A stretch of 64,000 bases of DNA from Crambe crambe (Eukaryota; Porifera; Demospongiae; Poecilosclerida; Crambeidae): contig OZ004593.1 of assembly GCA_963924555.1 (NCBI GenBank), positions 3,716,480 through 3,780,479 of the forward strand. The letters run 5' to 3'. The notes beneath the pieces were generated by a model. The model saw only the letters and a program-made list of their open reading frames with translations. It did no database searches and had not been told where the DNA came from. Both the position numbers and the translations under genes were made by a program. Shown here in pieces: positions 12,419 through 24,900 of this stretch (within the stretch, counting starts at the first letter, position 1; every line of letters starts with the position of its first letter).

Positions 12419-13024
12419 ACTGTTTGAGGTGACCAATTTTTGTAAGTACATGACCATGCAAAATTAGTCAAAGTTAACCTTATTGCTCTAGTATAGTTCT
12501 GACGGACCTATGACTTGCAACATGAAATTCAAAACACCAAACCAAAATTTACTTTCATGTGGCTTTAGAGTTGGGCTACTTGAAAGGAAGCTATATAAAT
12601 TTTGGTTTGGTGTTCTGGCAAGATCACTGTATCATTAACCTCCTCCAGTGAGGCTCAAAGTTGAGCATGTGTGAGAATGCACACTCAGCTATTCCCCTAA
12701 AACCACATGATCCCCAATGAAACACTTCAACACACAATGGTACTGACTCACAAGAGCCAATCAACATACCAAGTAGAAAAAATTATGTGTAATCTCCGAG
12801 AAAAGCTATCTACACAATTTTGATTGATATAACAGGACTGAGGTGAAAGGTCAGGCAGTCTTCACCAGTTACTGTGAAATGGTTGAAACAAGTGATGAAG
12901 AAGATGATGAAGTCAATGAAATTCTAAGCCATGTTTTTGCCAGAATCAATAATTTAACTTCCTGTGTGACGTCATCGTGTAATTAATTTCACAGTGGTGA
13001 TTAAACTGTACCTTGTGAATATGT

Positions 13025-13203
13025 TCCCCGTCTGTTATCAAGTTAGCTTCAGTGGAGCTTGCATTCTGCAAATCTGCCAAATCAATAGCAGGTACTATAA
13101 GTAGACATGAAGCATTGTTGTTACCTGATGTATATAGGCAATCCTGCGAGTCAGTGGTGTCAGCTAGCAATGAAATTCCAACTGTCAAGTGGTTTGTCTC
13201 CAT
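13025..13203 (-). CDS. Possible exons of an extracellular protein (low confidence)
   Basis: Two adjacent minus-strand blocks have acceptor and donor signals. About 13203-13127 reads METNHLTVGISLLADTTDSQ before a GTAACAAC donor; a second ends at AAG before GTACAG and includes QNASSTEANLITDGEHIHK. They could belong to the membrane protein ending at 11286, but the phase does not connect directly to the 11538 exon, so at least one more exon would be needed. No family is recognised. Confidence 0.25.
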
Positions 13204-15617
13204 GATCTACCACTATTTTGACAAGGTTTGAGTGCAAGCATCATTATTTCAGGACAATAATGTATCATAAAGATTGCGATATCCTGAAGGCTCTGTCCTC
13301 TGCTCTCGGGCAACATCAAAAAGAAGCCAAGAGTTAACATCACAACCTGAAGTTGGACCTTCTCTCAACAGAGAAATAAGTCCAGCAAGTTGCCCTCCAC
13401 TTGAACATGAACAATCAGAAAGAATGGTTAAAAAGTGGAGGAATACACCACCATGAGCAAATAAGTTCACTTAAAAATAGTGTCGTCTTGCAGTTCATTT
13501 GCAAGGTAACATGCTCTAAGGCCGAACTGAAAAGAAACAAAAAACTTTACTAGGAAACCACTTTTGATGACAAAACCCTCAAGCACTTTTATGCACTGTG
13601 TGTTCTCTTCAATGCTAACAGAGAGTGCAGTGCACCTCTCCATGTGGTCTTGAGCTGGTGAAGATATAGATGATGCTCACAATCATCTTTCAATTCAAGT
13701 TGTTGAACGTAAGCTGGAGTTAAAAAGCTGTAAGTATCTTGTAGTTTGTGCTAGAAATCCCGAGCTTGAACTGCATTTGCAGACTATTCAGCACAGTAAA
13801 ATTTGCAATTTTGGTCCTTAGCAACTAGATTCATAACAATTTTAGTATATGGAAAACTGTAAATTAAAAGTGAATGCATATTATTGGTGACCAGACTGTG
13901 TATGCCAATTGAATTACAGGTAGCTTTGATTATGACTGAAGACAAACAGAACCATCCACAAGGGGAGGGGTTTAGAGAGAAGAGGTTGGATTAGGCCCTA
14001 GGTTCGAGGCTAGTCTGAAGAGACTCAGAAGAACTAGAAGAGCTGAAGGCAGCATAGTTGAATTTGCAAGCGTATTACCCTATGCTGGAAAGCCTACCTT
14101 ACTTTTCCACACAACTCTCTGCCACGAAGAAAGACAAAGTAGCTTTAGAGATCTGTGATAGCAGCGAATTGCTGAGGTGATCAGGGAAGAAACATGCTTT
14201 GATTACATTACATTACATTATAATACAGCACAGTACATTACATTTTTTCCTACTTGGTATGTAATTACTAAAGTTCTACTCGAAAAGTAGGTAGGGTTAT
14301 TACTATAAATTCATTAGCAACTTTAGTCTGGCATACCCACACCCCCAAGCGGGAGGTGGTCTGGAAACATTCAATAGACTGCATGAATATTACTACCTAA
14401 CCACAGTGTGAACCACAGTGTACACCACAGACAGTGTTGCTTTAGTTCAGAGCAATTATACCTTTCACATCCAGAGAAGCACCCTCTACACATAAACCCT
14501 TCAGGGACCACAATCTCATCAGACTAAAGATTTCAACAGTGGGAGTACATGCTTGGATTTTGAAGCATCAAGGAGCCTTCTGACAGTCCTAACCATAGCA
14601 GATATACAACAGGCCTGTAGCCAGCAGGCAGCTCAACGGGCTTGAGCCCCCCAAAATTATAAGCATAGTCACTTGCTGAATTGATAATTATTATAAGTAA
14701 TCCTCCTGAGCCATCCCTTTTCTAAAATTCCGGCTACAGGCCTGTACAATCACACTGCAGCATGTAACCATGTGTTGTTTTATTAAAGCAGCTGACAAGA
14801 TCAGCTGGGAGGGGGGGATGTGTGGAAATGAGCAGGCATGCTGAAACCTCTGATAAGGGTAGGGCTAAAATGTACATAATCCAGCTAGGTTTTGGGGCTA
14901 TCCCAACTTATAAACCCTAGTAATAAAGCGTGCTATTAGACATGCATTACCAGGTTTATCAGTTACTGTTGTTGGTCCTTCAGCGCTACCTATGAAAAGT
15001 AAGATTTCAGTAAGCTTTATATTAAACTGGAAAAGGAAAACACACACAAGTAGCAGCATACTAGCACATTAAAAGGAATTTGGGGGGGGGGGGGGATAAC
15101 TAGATGACTAAGTAGCTAGCTAGTCTAGCTAGATTTGCTGATCTTCCAGGTTCTCTCTTTATATAGTCACACACAGACACACACACTCAAAAACTTACTA
15201 CACAATAGAAGGCAGAGGTTTATTGTGATTAAAAAGGTGAAAAGGACCATTTTTCTCTTCATTCGATACCTAGACTACTGTTCTGAACACCCTTTACCTA
15301 AAAAACAACTCGGGGGATCGGGAGGGTATGCAGCTGCAAGTTCATGGACCCTCTGATATATCTGGCACCTTCATTATTACCCAAGGGGGATAGAGCTAGC
15401 CTGAGGCCAGGCGCTAGGCCGGGTCTAAAAAAATGTATAATAGTAAAGCCCTCCAGGCCGTGCATGCTGAGTAAGTGCATGAAAGAAAAGTGGGGGAGCC
15501 CCCTGACGACCCCGGCCGGCCGACCGGCGCGGCCGGGCCGGCCACAGCCCACATTTACGTCATAAAAAAATAAATGCACGTGTTTATGTACTGTATACTG
15601 CATGCCGATATCGCGCG
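13204..15617. other. Intergenic, low-complexity and promoter-proximal sequence
   Basis: No gene is recognised. A 74-codon minus-strand open frame at 13249-13470 has no identifiable domain. There is a (TTACA)n-like tract at 14199-14245, a G-run at 15081-15095, and a strikingly GC-rich stretch of GGCCGG words at about 15505-15545 just upstream of the transporter start, unlike the AT-rich surroundings. Confidence 0.5.
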
Positions 15618-18600
15618 ATGGCAGCCGCAGAACTAGAACTAGACAGACTAGAAATGTCGGAGATTAAGACTATAGGGGAGAAGGCAAGAGTGGAAAAAAC
15701 TAGTTTGTTAATATCAGATCGTCCCGAAAAAGACGACGATAGGAGTAGAGAGAGAGAATTGGAAGAACTATTGTATTCTAGCGGGTATGGATTCTTCCAT
15801 GTTTTGCTTATTCTGGTGACCGGTCTAGCCACAGCTGCAGATGCTGTGGAGATATTTGGTGTATCATTCGTTGTGCCAATAGCTGAAAAGGACCTTGATT
15901 TGACTACAGCCACCAAAGGATACTTGGATGCAAGCATTTTTATTGGTTAGTATTCAGGATTGGGATAAAGAGATCTGAATTCAAAATTTTGTATTTCTTG
16001 CAGGAATGTTGATTGGTAGTTATCTATGGGGAAGCCTAGCAGATGTCTTTGGCCGTAAGAAAACTTTGATTACCGCCATGGTTATTAATGGTGTGTGTGG
16101 CTTCACCTCTGCTTTCAGTCCCAACTTTTATGTCTTCATTATCTTCCGCTTTGCCAGTGGAATTGGGTATGTGTACTGATGAACTAGGTGGGAAATATTA
16201 GCATTAGCTTGATGCCATTATTAGGAACTTGGCTACCTTATAGCATTGCTTCAGAGAGCATACTATGGTTGAGTAGCCTCATACCCAGGAAGGACCTGAA
16301 ATTGCATTTGCTATATTTTCTTTTGCTCAAGTCTTACCTTTTAAGCTTGGCTTGAGAAGGATAGTGTTTATTTCACTTATGTAGATCAGGTCTAGTAATA
16401 CATGTGTTACATGCATTTTTAATTATATCATTCAGCATGCCCGCACAATTTTTAGACTTGTGTGCTTACAGTTACCCAGCTCCTTAGTGACTATGAAGGA
16501 CATGAGCAATTTATTTGCACATGCAATCACTGAAAATAACAATGGCATTGTGGGAAGCTGGAAAAACCGCAAGAAGATTATGAATAGAACTTTGTCCACT
16601 GGTACCATACAAGTGGGAAAGATAGACACACACACATATCCAAACATGACCCAAGTTTGGATATGTGATAATGTGAAGCAGTATTCTGGTCCCAAGTAAC
16701 CTTGGGACCTTGTCCCATTGGTCCCATGTTATAATTTTTACATTTTAAATATGAGATGGAAAATGATGGCAATGTTATATGACATCTCCAGGTAATGGTA
16801 TAGGTATATGGTTCATGGCTATATTCAGGAAGTACACTGCACTGTGTACAGCTACCTCATGATTTGTAGCTATTGTACAGGTCAGACATGTGAGCTGAAG
16901 ATGCACAAATCTCCCTATCACACTTTCCCTATAGAAGCCAATAATTATAAAAGCGCCATTTTGTTCATGATATCATTATTTTTAATGCGTCATCGATCTA
17001 CCGCACGAGGGGAATTCCCTTTGAGCATGCATCTCAGTCGATAGTATCCAGCTAGTGGGAGCGTCATAAAACTTGATTCACTGGCCTGAGAAGAGATAGA
17101 AGGCAGGGGACAAGCCACAGAACCAACAGAAGAAGCAGTGCTCTCTCGCGGTAAAATCACGGTTTAAAAAAAAAAGAGCATGCGCATATAAAGCAGGCGT
17201 CATACTTCATCACCGCTAAGGCAGAGATGGCAGAAATGGGAAAGAATTTAGTTCACTCTGTAAGATGCTGCTTAAGTAGCAGCACCACTTTTGCAGCTAA
17301 AAAATCTTTAGTTAAATCAGACTACCTTATCCCAAAGTATCTTTTTTGACTCACCAAAATGAAGATCTGTCAGCCCTAACACTTTTTGGCTTTTGAAATA
17401 CCCGTATTTGCAGCTGGTTTTCAAGCATACCAGATAGTTAAGGTCCCAAACTTGGAGCACTGAAAGTCTAGCTACTCTACTACCTGCGTTCTTAACTAAT
17501 ATCCCATCTCAAATACCAGCCCTAACACTTTTTGAACTTTTGACTGCAGATAATTCCGTGGTTAAAAATTGACACACATACTCAAGAATGATGGATAAAC
17601 ATACATACAAAATATAAATATAAACTGCATGTAATCTATAGTTATCCCTCTGCAATAAAAAATATCATCATTAGTCAAAAATTGCAAAAGTTGACACACT
17701 AAGCTGGAAGCAGGTGGGTCCAACTAGTACCACACAATCACCAAGTGCCTACAATCCAACCAAACAGGAGCATGCAGCAGGGCTCTACTAATTTTGACAT
17801 GTACCTACAGGGGCATTTTGGAGTGTAGACCCATAAGCACACCTATTATCCCATTGGACAACAGTTCTATTTATTTTAGCTATTCAATCACTTGAATAAA
17901 TAGCTGTTGTGTGCAGCTTAAGCACACATCCACCGGTAACATCTAATAATAACTAGGGCAATGTGCAACATTTGAAAGGGAGCAAGTATGCAAATATTCT
18001 TTAGTGCTTCAACTCTTTGCTGTTGAGTTTATATGTAACAAAGCACTTAGATGTTTGACTTGAGCAATTAAAGTAGCTGATAGGCTCTGGTGCCAATATT
18101 GCTGTCAGAGAGGGGAGGGTGGTTCCAACCAGGAAGCTCCATACATAGAAAGCTGTAAATGCTTACTACAACCACTTGATAAGCAATCCACTTTTACAAG
18201 CCTATGCAAAAGGCTGTAGAAAACAATCTAGCTGATTACAATTGTCTGAGCATGCTGCATTATGCAGGTGCAATGTAAACATGAGTGAACACAGAGGAGG
18301 TCTCCTCTAGAATCAAGAATCACAAATGAGGTTACCTTCTGTGTGCTGCCATGTAACGATTTGGACCTCTTGTTCTTCAGGTCGATGTCTGGTTTGACCT
18401 TCAGGATCCCTCCGAACTGGTGGGTCTCAGGAGTTGAGAATCGTGGTTAACTGCTGCTCAAATGACATGAGAATGTTGATGGTGTGTGTGTGTGTTTCCC
18501 ATTCTTCCACTGACCGAGAAGAGTGACCAATGGAGCTTACAGTTCCAGGGTAGTGGTCGTTTAATACCATTTAAGTCTACACTCCAAAATGCCCCAGGCA

Positions 18601-21600
18601 TATGTAGGTATCCCAAATTAATAGCGCTGCACTAAGTTTCATTATCACTGACTGACCCAAAAGGATATGCAGTACAGTATACAACAACAACAACAAAAAG
18701 TGTAATGTCACTAAAGGGATGACATCCTGAGAACGGCCAACTATGACCTGAGAGTCAGCTTGCTCGCTTGCTGAATTATGTACCCAGCAGCCATATTTGC
18801 TGCCAGACCTTCATCATCACTTTCATCACTAAACATAAGACATGTACTTTGGCTATGTCAGACATTTCAGATTCTCTCTCACTGGTATCTCATGTGAGAA
18901 GTAAGACTTCGTATAAGTGGAGGGTCTTCATCATTACTACTCAAAAGCCTTTATCGCAGACTGCTCCATTTGCATTTCGTCTTCTTTTAATTCTGCTTGG
19001 TTTCCTTCTCTTTCTTTCTCGCTTTTTTTTTTTTCTTTCTCTTCTTTTTCAGCCTCTTCCTTTTTCTTTTTTTCTTCCAACAGCATTTCATCTGACCTGG
19101 GAAGGATTGGATGTGAAGAGCTCACCTGAAGAAGCCAGTATAGAGAAAGGGTTGGACCTGAAGAGCATGGCCAAAGAAGCCAGTGTGGAGAAAGGGTTGG
19201 ACTTAGAGCTCACTAAAGAAGCCACTGTGGGGGAAAGGCAAAAAAGAAAGAGAAGGAAAAAGAAAACGAAACACAAGCAGAGCACGAGAGGTATCACTCA
19301 TGTGAAGTCTAGTTTTCTGGTCCAACTCCGGGTGGTCTTTGCTCACTCAGAGAAAGGCTCAAGAAGCCAGTGTGTGAGATATCTGAGGATGTGATATTCT
19401 TGTAATAGTGGAGTGCTGTGGTTGGAAGGTGAGGGTGGACCATTTACTAACAAGCTTTCATCTAAGGAACTAGAAATTGGAGAGAAGAATCTGCCATAAC
19501 CAGAGGAGGATCTTGTGGAGAATGATATTGTGGATTGCTACATAACAATGGGAATCAAAGGGGGTGTAGTTAATAATATTAGCAGTACATGAGTCTCCTC
19601 CCTAGCGAGTTTCTATATGCTCAAAGATATGACAGGGAAATATGTCATCATGCTACTTTCTTACCTGAAATAGGATCAGTATCTGCTTCATTGTCTTTTG
19701 AACAAGAATTTTCTATTCCAATTATCAAATCTGGGTTTAAAAAGTGTGGAATATATCCTGATGCTATACCCAAGGACAAAATGATTTCATCCCTTCATCT
19801 TCAACAAAAAAAGAAACACCCCAAACTACTTTTGATTAATGGTCTTTCAAAACTAAAACATAGGTAGTGGTGGTGTGTGGTGGCAAGCTGAACAAGATTA
19901 TTGCTATCACAGCAAATATTGACAGCTTCAAGAGTGATGTGCCCATCATTCAACAAAAGAACTGGTCTTTGGCTAACAACAAACTTTTAAATAATCAAAC
20001 AAGGAAGAGCTCACTGTCTATCCATAACTGCCCGTTTTTGCGAGATTAGTGACTGTAGATAAGTCCTCCGCTGTGGTGTAGTCTCGATAGCAGTCCCTAA
20101 CAATAAATGGCTGCCTTGGATCATGCTTGCATGGTCTCTGTCTCTCTCTCTAAGGGTCTAGCTATGTACATTGAATAATATTTTTCATTTCAGAATCTAC
20201 TAATAAAATTATTGACTTTGCCTTTTCAATTTAAGATTTTCTCTCTCTCTCTCTCTCAGTGTGGGAGGATCCCAACCCATTGTCTTCTCCTACATCAGTG
20301 AATTCTTTTCAGAAAAACAACGAGGACCAATAATAATAATGTTAGCCTCATGCTGGCAACCTGGAATCATATTCACTGGTGAGTGAACTACAGAAAATAA
20401 GGTATAGTGTTGCAATGTATATATGTAGTATTAAGTAACTTCCAAGTGTTATGCCATCTCCCTTTTGTAGCTTTTCTTGCTTGGGGGATGCTTGGAATAG
20501 AAGGAGCTTATGATGGAATTAGTTTCTACATTGGATCTCTTCATTTTGTGAACTGGCGCCTCTTCATAATTATTTGTACCTTCCCTGCATTCCTATCTTC
20601 CATCTCTTTGTTCTTCATGACAGAAACTCCAGCGTTCTTATTCCATGTAAGTATGTACCTGTTGCACATGTAGCCTACCACATGATTATTCAGCAAATGC
20701 AAGTCCAGTAAAGAAGTCTCAAAGGCTGAAAGCATGAATATCAAAGCAGCCAGTACAGAAGCCAAGAGCTATAATATACTTTTGTTTCTGTACTCTTTTG
20801 GTCATTTCATAGTCATCCTTTCTTTTCCATTTATTTAACATAGGCAGGACAGGCCTATTGGCAGGACCTTGTAATCACCTGGCTTAAACTATAGATATAT
20901 ATATATATATATATATTACAGACTGGCAAGAATCAAGAATTCAATAAGGTTCTCAAGAAGATTCTAAAAGTGAATTCTCTATGTTTGTGTTGCTGGTGTG
21001 TCAAGCCTACAGTGAGTTACCAAACTAATGCTTTGGGTAAACAAAGTGAGCCTACACACCCACTTTGCATATTTCTATTGTTTGGATATGAGGGTCAAAG
21101 TTCAATCATTACAAGAAGTTGTGTACATAATTAATAGTGAGAGGAAAAACATTTCTTCTAAATGAAAGAGTGATGTAGGCTTGAATACATGACTATAAAA
21201 AGTACAGAAACATGGTGGGGTAGCTTGCTGGCTATGTACTGCATTTGCTCTGCTAACTATCACAGAATTGACAAACCCTACATCGCTGCATGGACTGCAT
21301 TTGTGCTCTGACTGTCATAAAATTGACATAAACCCTACATCACTGCTGCCATGTTATCCTTTTTAGCTACACCTTGCAGCGATATAGAGTTAATGTCAAT
21401 TTCATGACGGTCAGAGCACAAATGCAGTCCATGTAGCGATGTAGGGTTTGTCAATTCTGTGACAGTTAGCAGAGCAAATGCAGTACATAGCCAGCAAGCT
21501 ACCCCACCTTGTTTCTGTACTTTTTATAGTCATGTACTTAAGCCTACATCACGCTTTCAAATGCTTTTCCTCTCACTTATTTGCACACTTTTTGGATGTT

Positions 21601-24600
21601 AAGAACGACCCATTACCAAATAAAAATCCATGCCCACTGCAACTCAGCAAGACAGTTGTATATACAGTGTATAAACTAACTGTGTCTATGAAGCATTCTA
21701 GCGTTCGAAAATTTGAATCGTCCAGGACCATGAAGGCACTCAGACGGCAATTGACAGTTAGGACTTGAGCTTTACTTCAATTTGAACAATACCATTCCTT
21801 ACCTCAGGTGTAGAGTTTCAAAGATCGTAGATATAGGACGGGAGTTATGGCTGTCAAGCGTCCACAAAGGCACTCGGACAGCAATTGACAGTTAGGACTT
21901 GAGCTTTATTTCAATTTGAACAATACCATTCCTTAGCTCAGGTGTAGAGCTTCAATGTGGTACTAAGATCGTAGATATAGGATGAAGCAGTCGGGAGTTA
22001 TGGCTGTCAAGAAGAAGATTAATGAGCGTGGTGTCAAGCCTACATAGAGATGCTACCGCACTAATCTGTGTCTTTGATTTGTGCATTCCTTTCATTAACA
22101 CCTCTACAGAATTGTTTATAAGCAGGTCCCAATCAACAATTTCATGTACAATAGCATCTCTCTCTCTAGACGGATACAGTCCCCTTGCTTAGCAGTCAAG
22201 AGGATGGTCTGAATGAAGATCCATCTGTCTCACCTAATTCAGAATCTGGAATCATAAACCCTCCACCCAATGAGGGTTGTTGTACAAGACTAAATTATTT
22301 CATTTTCTCAAAGTTCATGAAGGTAGGTCTACAACCATCAAATTCATGATAAGAAACAAGTGGAGTGTTACTTTTAGGCAAGTTCTCCTAGCATGGGGTA
22401 ATTGCAGCTCATAGCTCATAATAAAATGGTTTCTGGCTTACAAATATCTTCTTGTTCTTGCAAGGCTGGTTTGTGGCAGTTTGACTGTCAACTTATATTG
22501 ACATTTAGGACTTAAACTCAGCAGCTCAAAGAAAGAAATTTGAAAAATGTGATGTACCACTTGATAGAAGCATTCTTTGTTTATAACTCACTATTCCTTC
22601 TTGTGTATAAGCATGCAGTGCACCTACTAAAAAGTAGACTTTTTTAGATGCCATAGTTCTGCATGTAAGCTGGGGAGTATAATTATGTATATATTGGTTT
22701 CACTTTCAATATTTTCTCCTTCTCTCCCTGTGTAGATAATATTGACTACTGCTAAAATTTTCAAGTTAAATTATATAAGAGCAACTTCCCTCTTGCTGAT
22801 TATATGGTTCACTCAGAGCTTTGGGTAAGTTTATATGCAGCTGGCAAGTTTATGTTCATACCACAAAGTGCCAAACTATATAATTGTATTGGTGATACAT
22901 AGCTCATATGTAGCAATCGTGTTGAACCTATATCGATTGATATGTTGGTGGGACCATAAAAATTAACCAAATGAACTGATTCACTGAGCACTCTTTTAGT
23001 TACTATGGGTTGCAGCTGTGGTTCCCAGAATATTTCAAGCGTTTATCAGGTTGCGATCCAGAGGTGCCATCTCTGGAAATAAACTTCAGTAACTGCTCCA
23101 ATGGAACAAACTTGCAATATTACCAGGACACCTTGTATACTGCTATTGCCTCATTACCTGGAAATGTTGCTGGGGCAGTGCTGATCAATATCATAGGAGG
23201 GAGGATTCAGTTAGGTCAGTTATTACATGTATTCTGCTTGCTTTTAGGTACCCGAAACAATTACTGGTTGGTATTGTGCTTTATCAGACGCTACTCTCAT
23301 TTAGTTACCGCTCTCCAATGACCTCTGCTATAGAGATCCTGAAGGCAACAGCAGGCGTTCACAAATAGTGGCAGCCACCCATCAATCATGTACTTTTAAC
23401 ATAAGTTTGTGAATGATCATCTATCAGACAGCTGCTCAATTCACTGAAGAATAAAGGTTCCAGAATATGGACAAGAGAACAGTCAAATATCAAATCAGTT
23501 GCAAGAAATTCAGCTTGAAAGGCTAGAGTTTGAATGCTGAAGAAACTGGAAGATTAGCCATATAACCAGATTTGTGCTAACTTTCAATGTTCAATATCAC
23601 ATATGTAGATAGCAAGCTACCTGTATCAAGACATCTTTCTCAAACAGTAGCTGCTCTCGAACTGTGGCCTCCCTTCCTGCAGAATGAAACAATTAGTATC
23701 CATGGGGTCTTATTCGAATAAAGCACTTGCAACTTGCATAGAGCTGTTACTGTACTCACTCATTATTAGGTGCACTTTACCTATAAGTGCATATCAATTG
23801 TTAGGTACTGCTCTGTTTGTTTTTCAGCCTTATCACATGATACTCTAAATAATCCCCACCCAAGATGAAGCAATGCATCCCACTGTTAGGCACTGGTTTG
23901 CTTTCTGTGGAAGTATAAGTGTATACACCTGATAATGAGCGAGTACGGTAGTAACTATGATATTGCACACCAAAAAAATTGAGGGGGAGAACATAATATA
24001 ATACACAGTACATCTTATTTTTGAAATCAAGTGTTGCATCTTAATGACTGCTAGAATTTGGTACAAGCTGATATTTGTATTGCATGAGTAATCCATTATT
24101 AACTGGAGATGGGACTGAATACTTAAAGGTTACTTCTTCCTCACTTCAGTTGCGGCCATGTTCCTCTCTGCACTTAGTGTGTTCTTGATATGGGGTGTTC
24201 CTAATGTGCACTCTGCTGTGGTGGGTGTTTCTTGCATATTTAGTGCTGTCACAGTCACTGTATTTGGATCTCTTGATGTTATCAACATGAACATTTATGA
24301 CATATCTGCAAGGTATGATGATTATACTAGAGTATTAAATTTTGTTGACTGGATAGAATAGCAAATTTGCCCCATCCCTCCTTTCTCAGGGGGCTGCTTA
24401 CACTATTTTAGGATTAATGTTAATCAACAGCTATAAAATAGGGCATTGTATACTCTTCACTTTAGATCGACAGCTTTTGGAGTTCACTCTGGAATAGGAA
24501 GAATAGGAGCCATTTTGGGGAATGTCATGTTTGGTCACCTTTTAGATGTCAGCAAAGCCATACCAATCCTCATTGTAGCATCGTTTCTGGCAATTGGAGC

Positions 24601-24715
24601 TGTGTCAGGGGTTTTTCTTCCACCTATTTATCGGCAAGAAAACCACCCTCCACTTCTGAAATGCATTGCCAAGTTTAAAAGATGGTTCTGTTCACAATTT
24701 CATAGGCATCAATGA
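15618..24715 (+). CDS. SV2/SVOP-like major facilitator superfamily transporter, 10 exons
   Basis: Predicted 12-helix membrane transporter of the SV2/SVOP branch; substrate unknown (organic solutes or ions are likely in this family). Exons: 15618-15945, 16004-16166, 20260-20378, 20471-20646, 20922-20969, 22170-22322, 22736-22824, 23000-23214, 24150-24312, 24466-24715; phases close to 567 residues. The N-terminus is acidic and cytosolic with an RSRERELEELL stretch. The MFS loop 2-3 signature is GSLADVFGRKKT on exon 2, the TM5-6 region is on exons 3-4, a variable cytosolic loop on exons 5-6, YYGLQLWFPEY (an SV2/SVOP hallmark after TM7) on exon 8, and RSTAFGVHSGIGRIGAILGN on exon 10. An extracellular loop on exon 8 carries Cys and two NxS/T sequons. 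The 4.1 kb intron 2 and 1.2 kb intron 5 have grown by repeat insertion. Confidence 0.92.
18335..18720. repeat. Dispersed repeat, copy in transporter intron 2
   Basis: The block 18360-18560 (GACCTCTTGTTCTTCAGGTC ... GGAGCTTACAGTTCCAGGGT) is the reverse complement of 44495-44650, while the block GACTGACCCAAAAGGATATG plus a (CAA)n run at 18650-18700 matches 44353-44405 in direct orientation. The two blocks are thus rearranged between the copies. Confidence 0.8.
19088..19260. repeat. Imperfect short tandem repeat next to a polypyrimidine tract
   Basis: About 45 bp units (AAGAAGCCAGTATAGAGAAA GGGTTGGACCTGAAGAGC and variants) occur two to three times after a long CTTT/TTCTTT tract at 19000-19080. 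Together these create a 208-codon open frame at 18768-19394 that I do not regard as a gene. Confidence 0.6.
19589..19870 (+). pseudogene. Pogo/Tigger-like transposase C-terminal remnant
   Basis: The plus-strand frame includes IIKSGFKKCGIYPDAIPKDK, closely like the 'GF.KCGIYPFNP.AI...K' block at the end of the DDE domain of pogo/Tigger-type transposases, preceded by an FSIPIIKS stretch. Only this C-terminal part is seen; no catalytic Asp blocks and no inverted ends were found. It sits in intron 2 of the transporter. Confidence 0.6.
20893..20917. repeat. (TA)n microsatellite at the intron 4 acceptor
   Basis: A run of about twelve TA dinucleotides immediately precedes the TTACAG acceptor of the small exon 20922-20969. 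Confidence 0.9.
21134..21582. repeat. Long fold-back element in transporter intron 5
   Basis: Nearly the whole 450 bp pairs with itself: GTGAGAGGAAAAACATTTCT at the left end mirrors AAATGCTTTTCCTCTCAC at the right end, and GGTGGGGTAGCTTGCTGGCT mirrors AGCCAGCAAGCTACCCCACC. The arms are about 190 bp with a short centre near 21350-21370. The outer word GTGA(G/A)AGGAAAA is shared with the fold-back elements near 150 and 2880, suggesting a common family of ends. Confidence 0.85.
21733..22011. repeat. Two-copy tandem duplication of about 130-145 bp
   Basis: Unit 1 (21733-21858) and unit 2 (21866-22011) both run from AAGGCACTC(A/G)GAC(G/A)GCAATT to GGGAGTTATGGCTGTCAAG. Unit 2 has two extra short insertions. 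It is intronic and has no coding signal. Confidence 0.85.
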
Positions 24716-24900
24716 TTCCACACTATTTATTAAATAAACTTCCAGTTTGTTTTTGTTGTGTTGTTCAGTTTTGTTGTTTTTTTTGTGTGTGTGTACATGT
24801 ATAACAAAGGATTTATTATTTGAAAACAAGACATGATTCTATCTATTGGGTGTATTGTATAAACATGAGAGGCATGATTCATAATTTAGAAATGACTTTT

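Noticed and set aside
18768-19394. A 208-codon plus-strand open frame
   Set aside because: Built from a polypyrimidine tract (poly Phe/Leu/Ser) and a short tandem repeat inside a transporter intron; no domain and no splice context.
24765-24795. T-rich and TG-rich run as a possible terminator or regulatory site
   Set aside because: Simple low complexity downstream of the transporter stop; AATAAA-like TTAAATAAACTT at 24730 is the more likely poly(A) region but is not certain enough to call.
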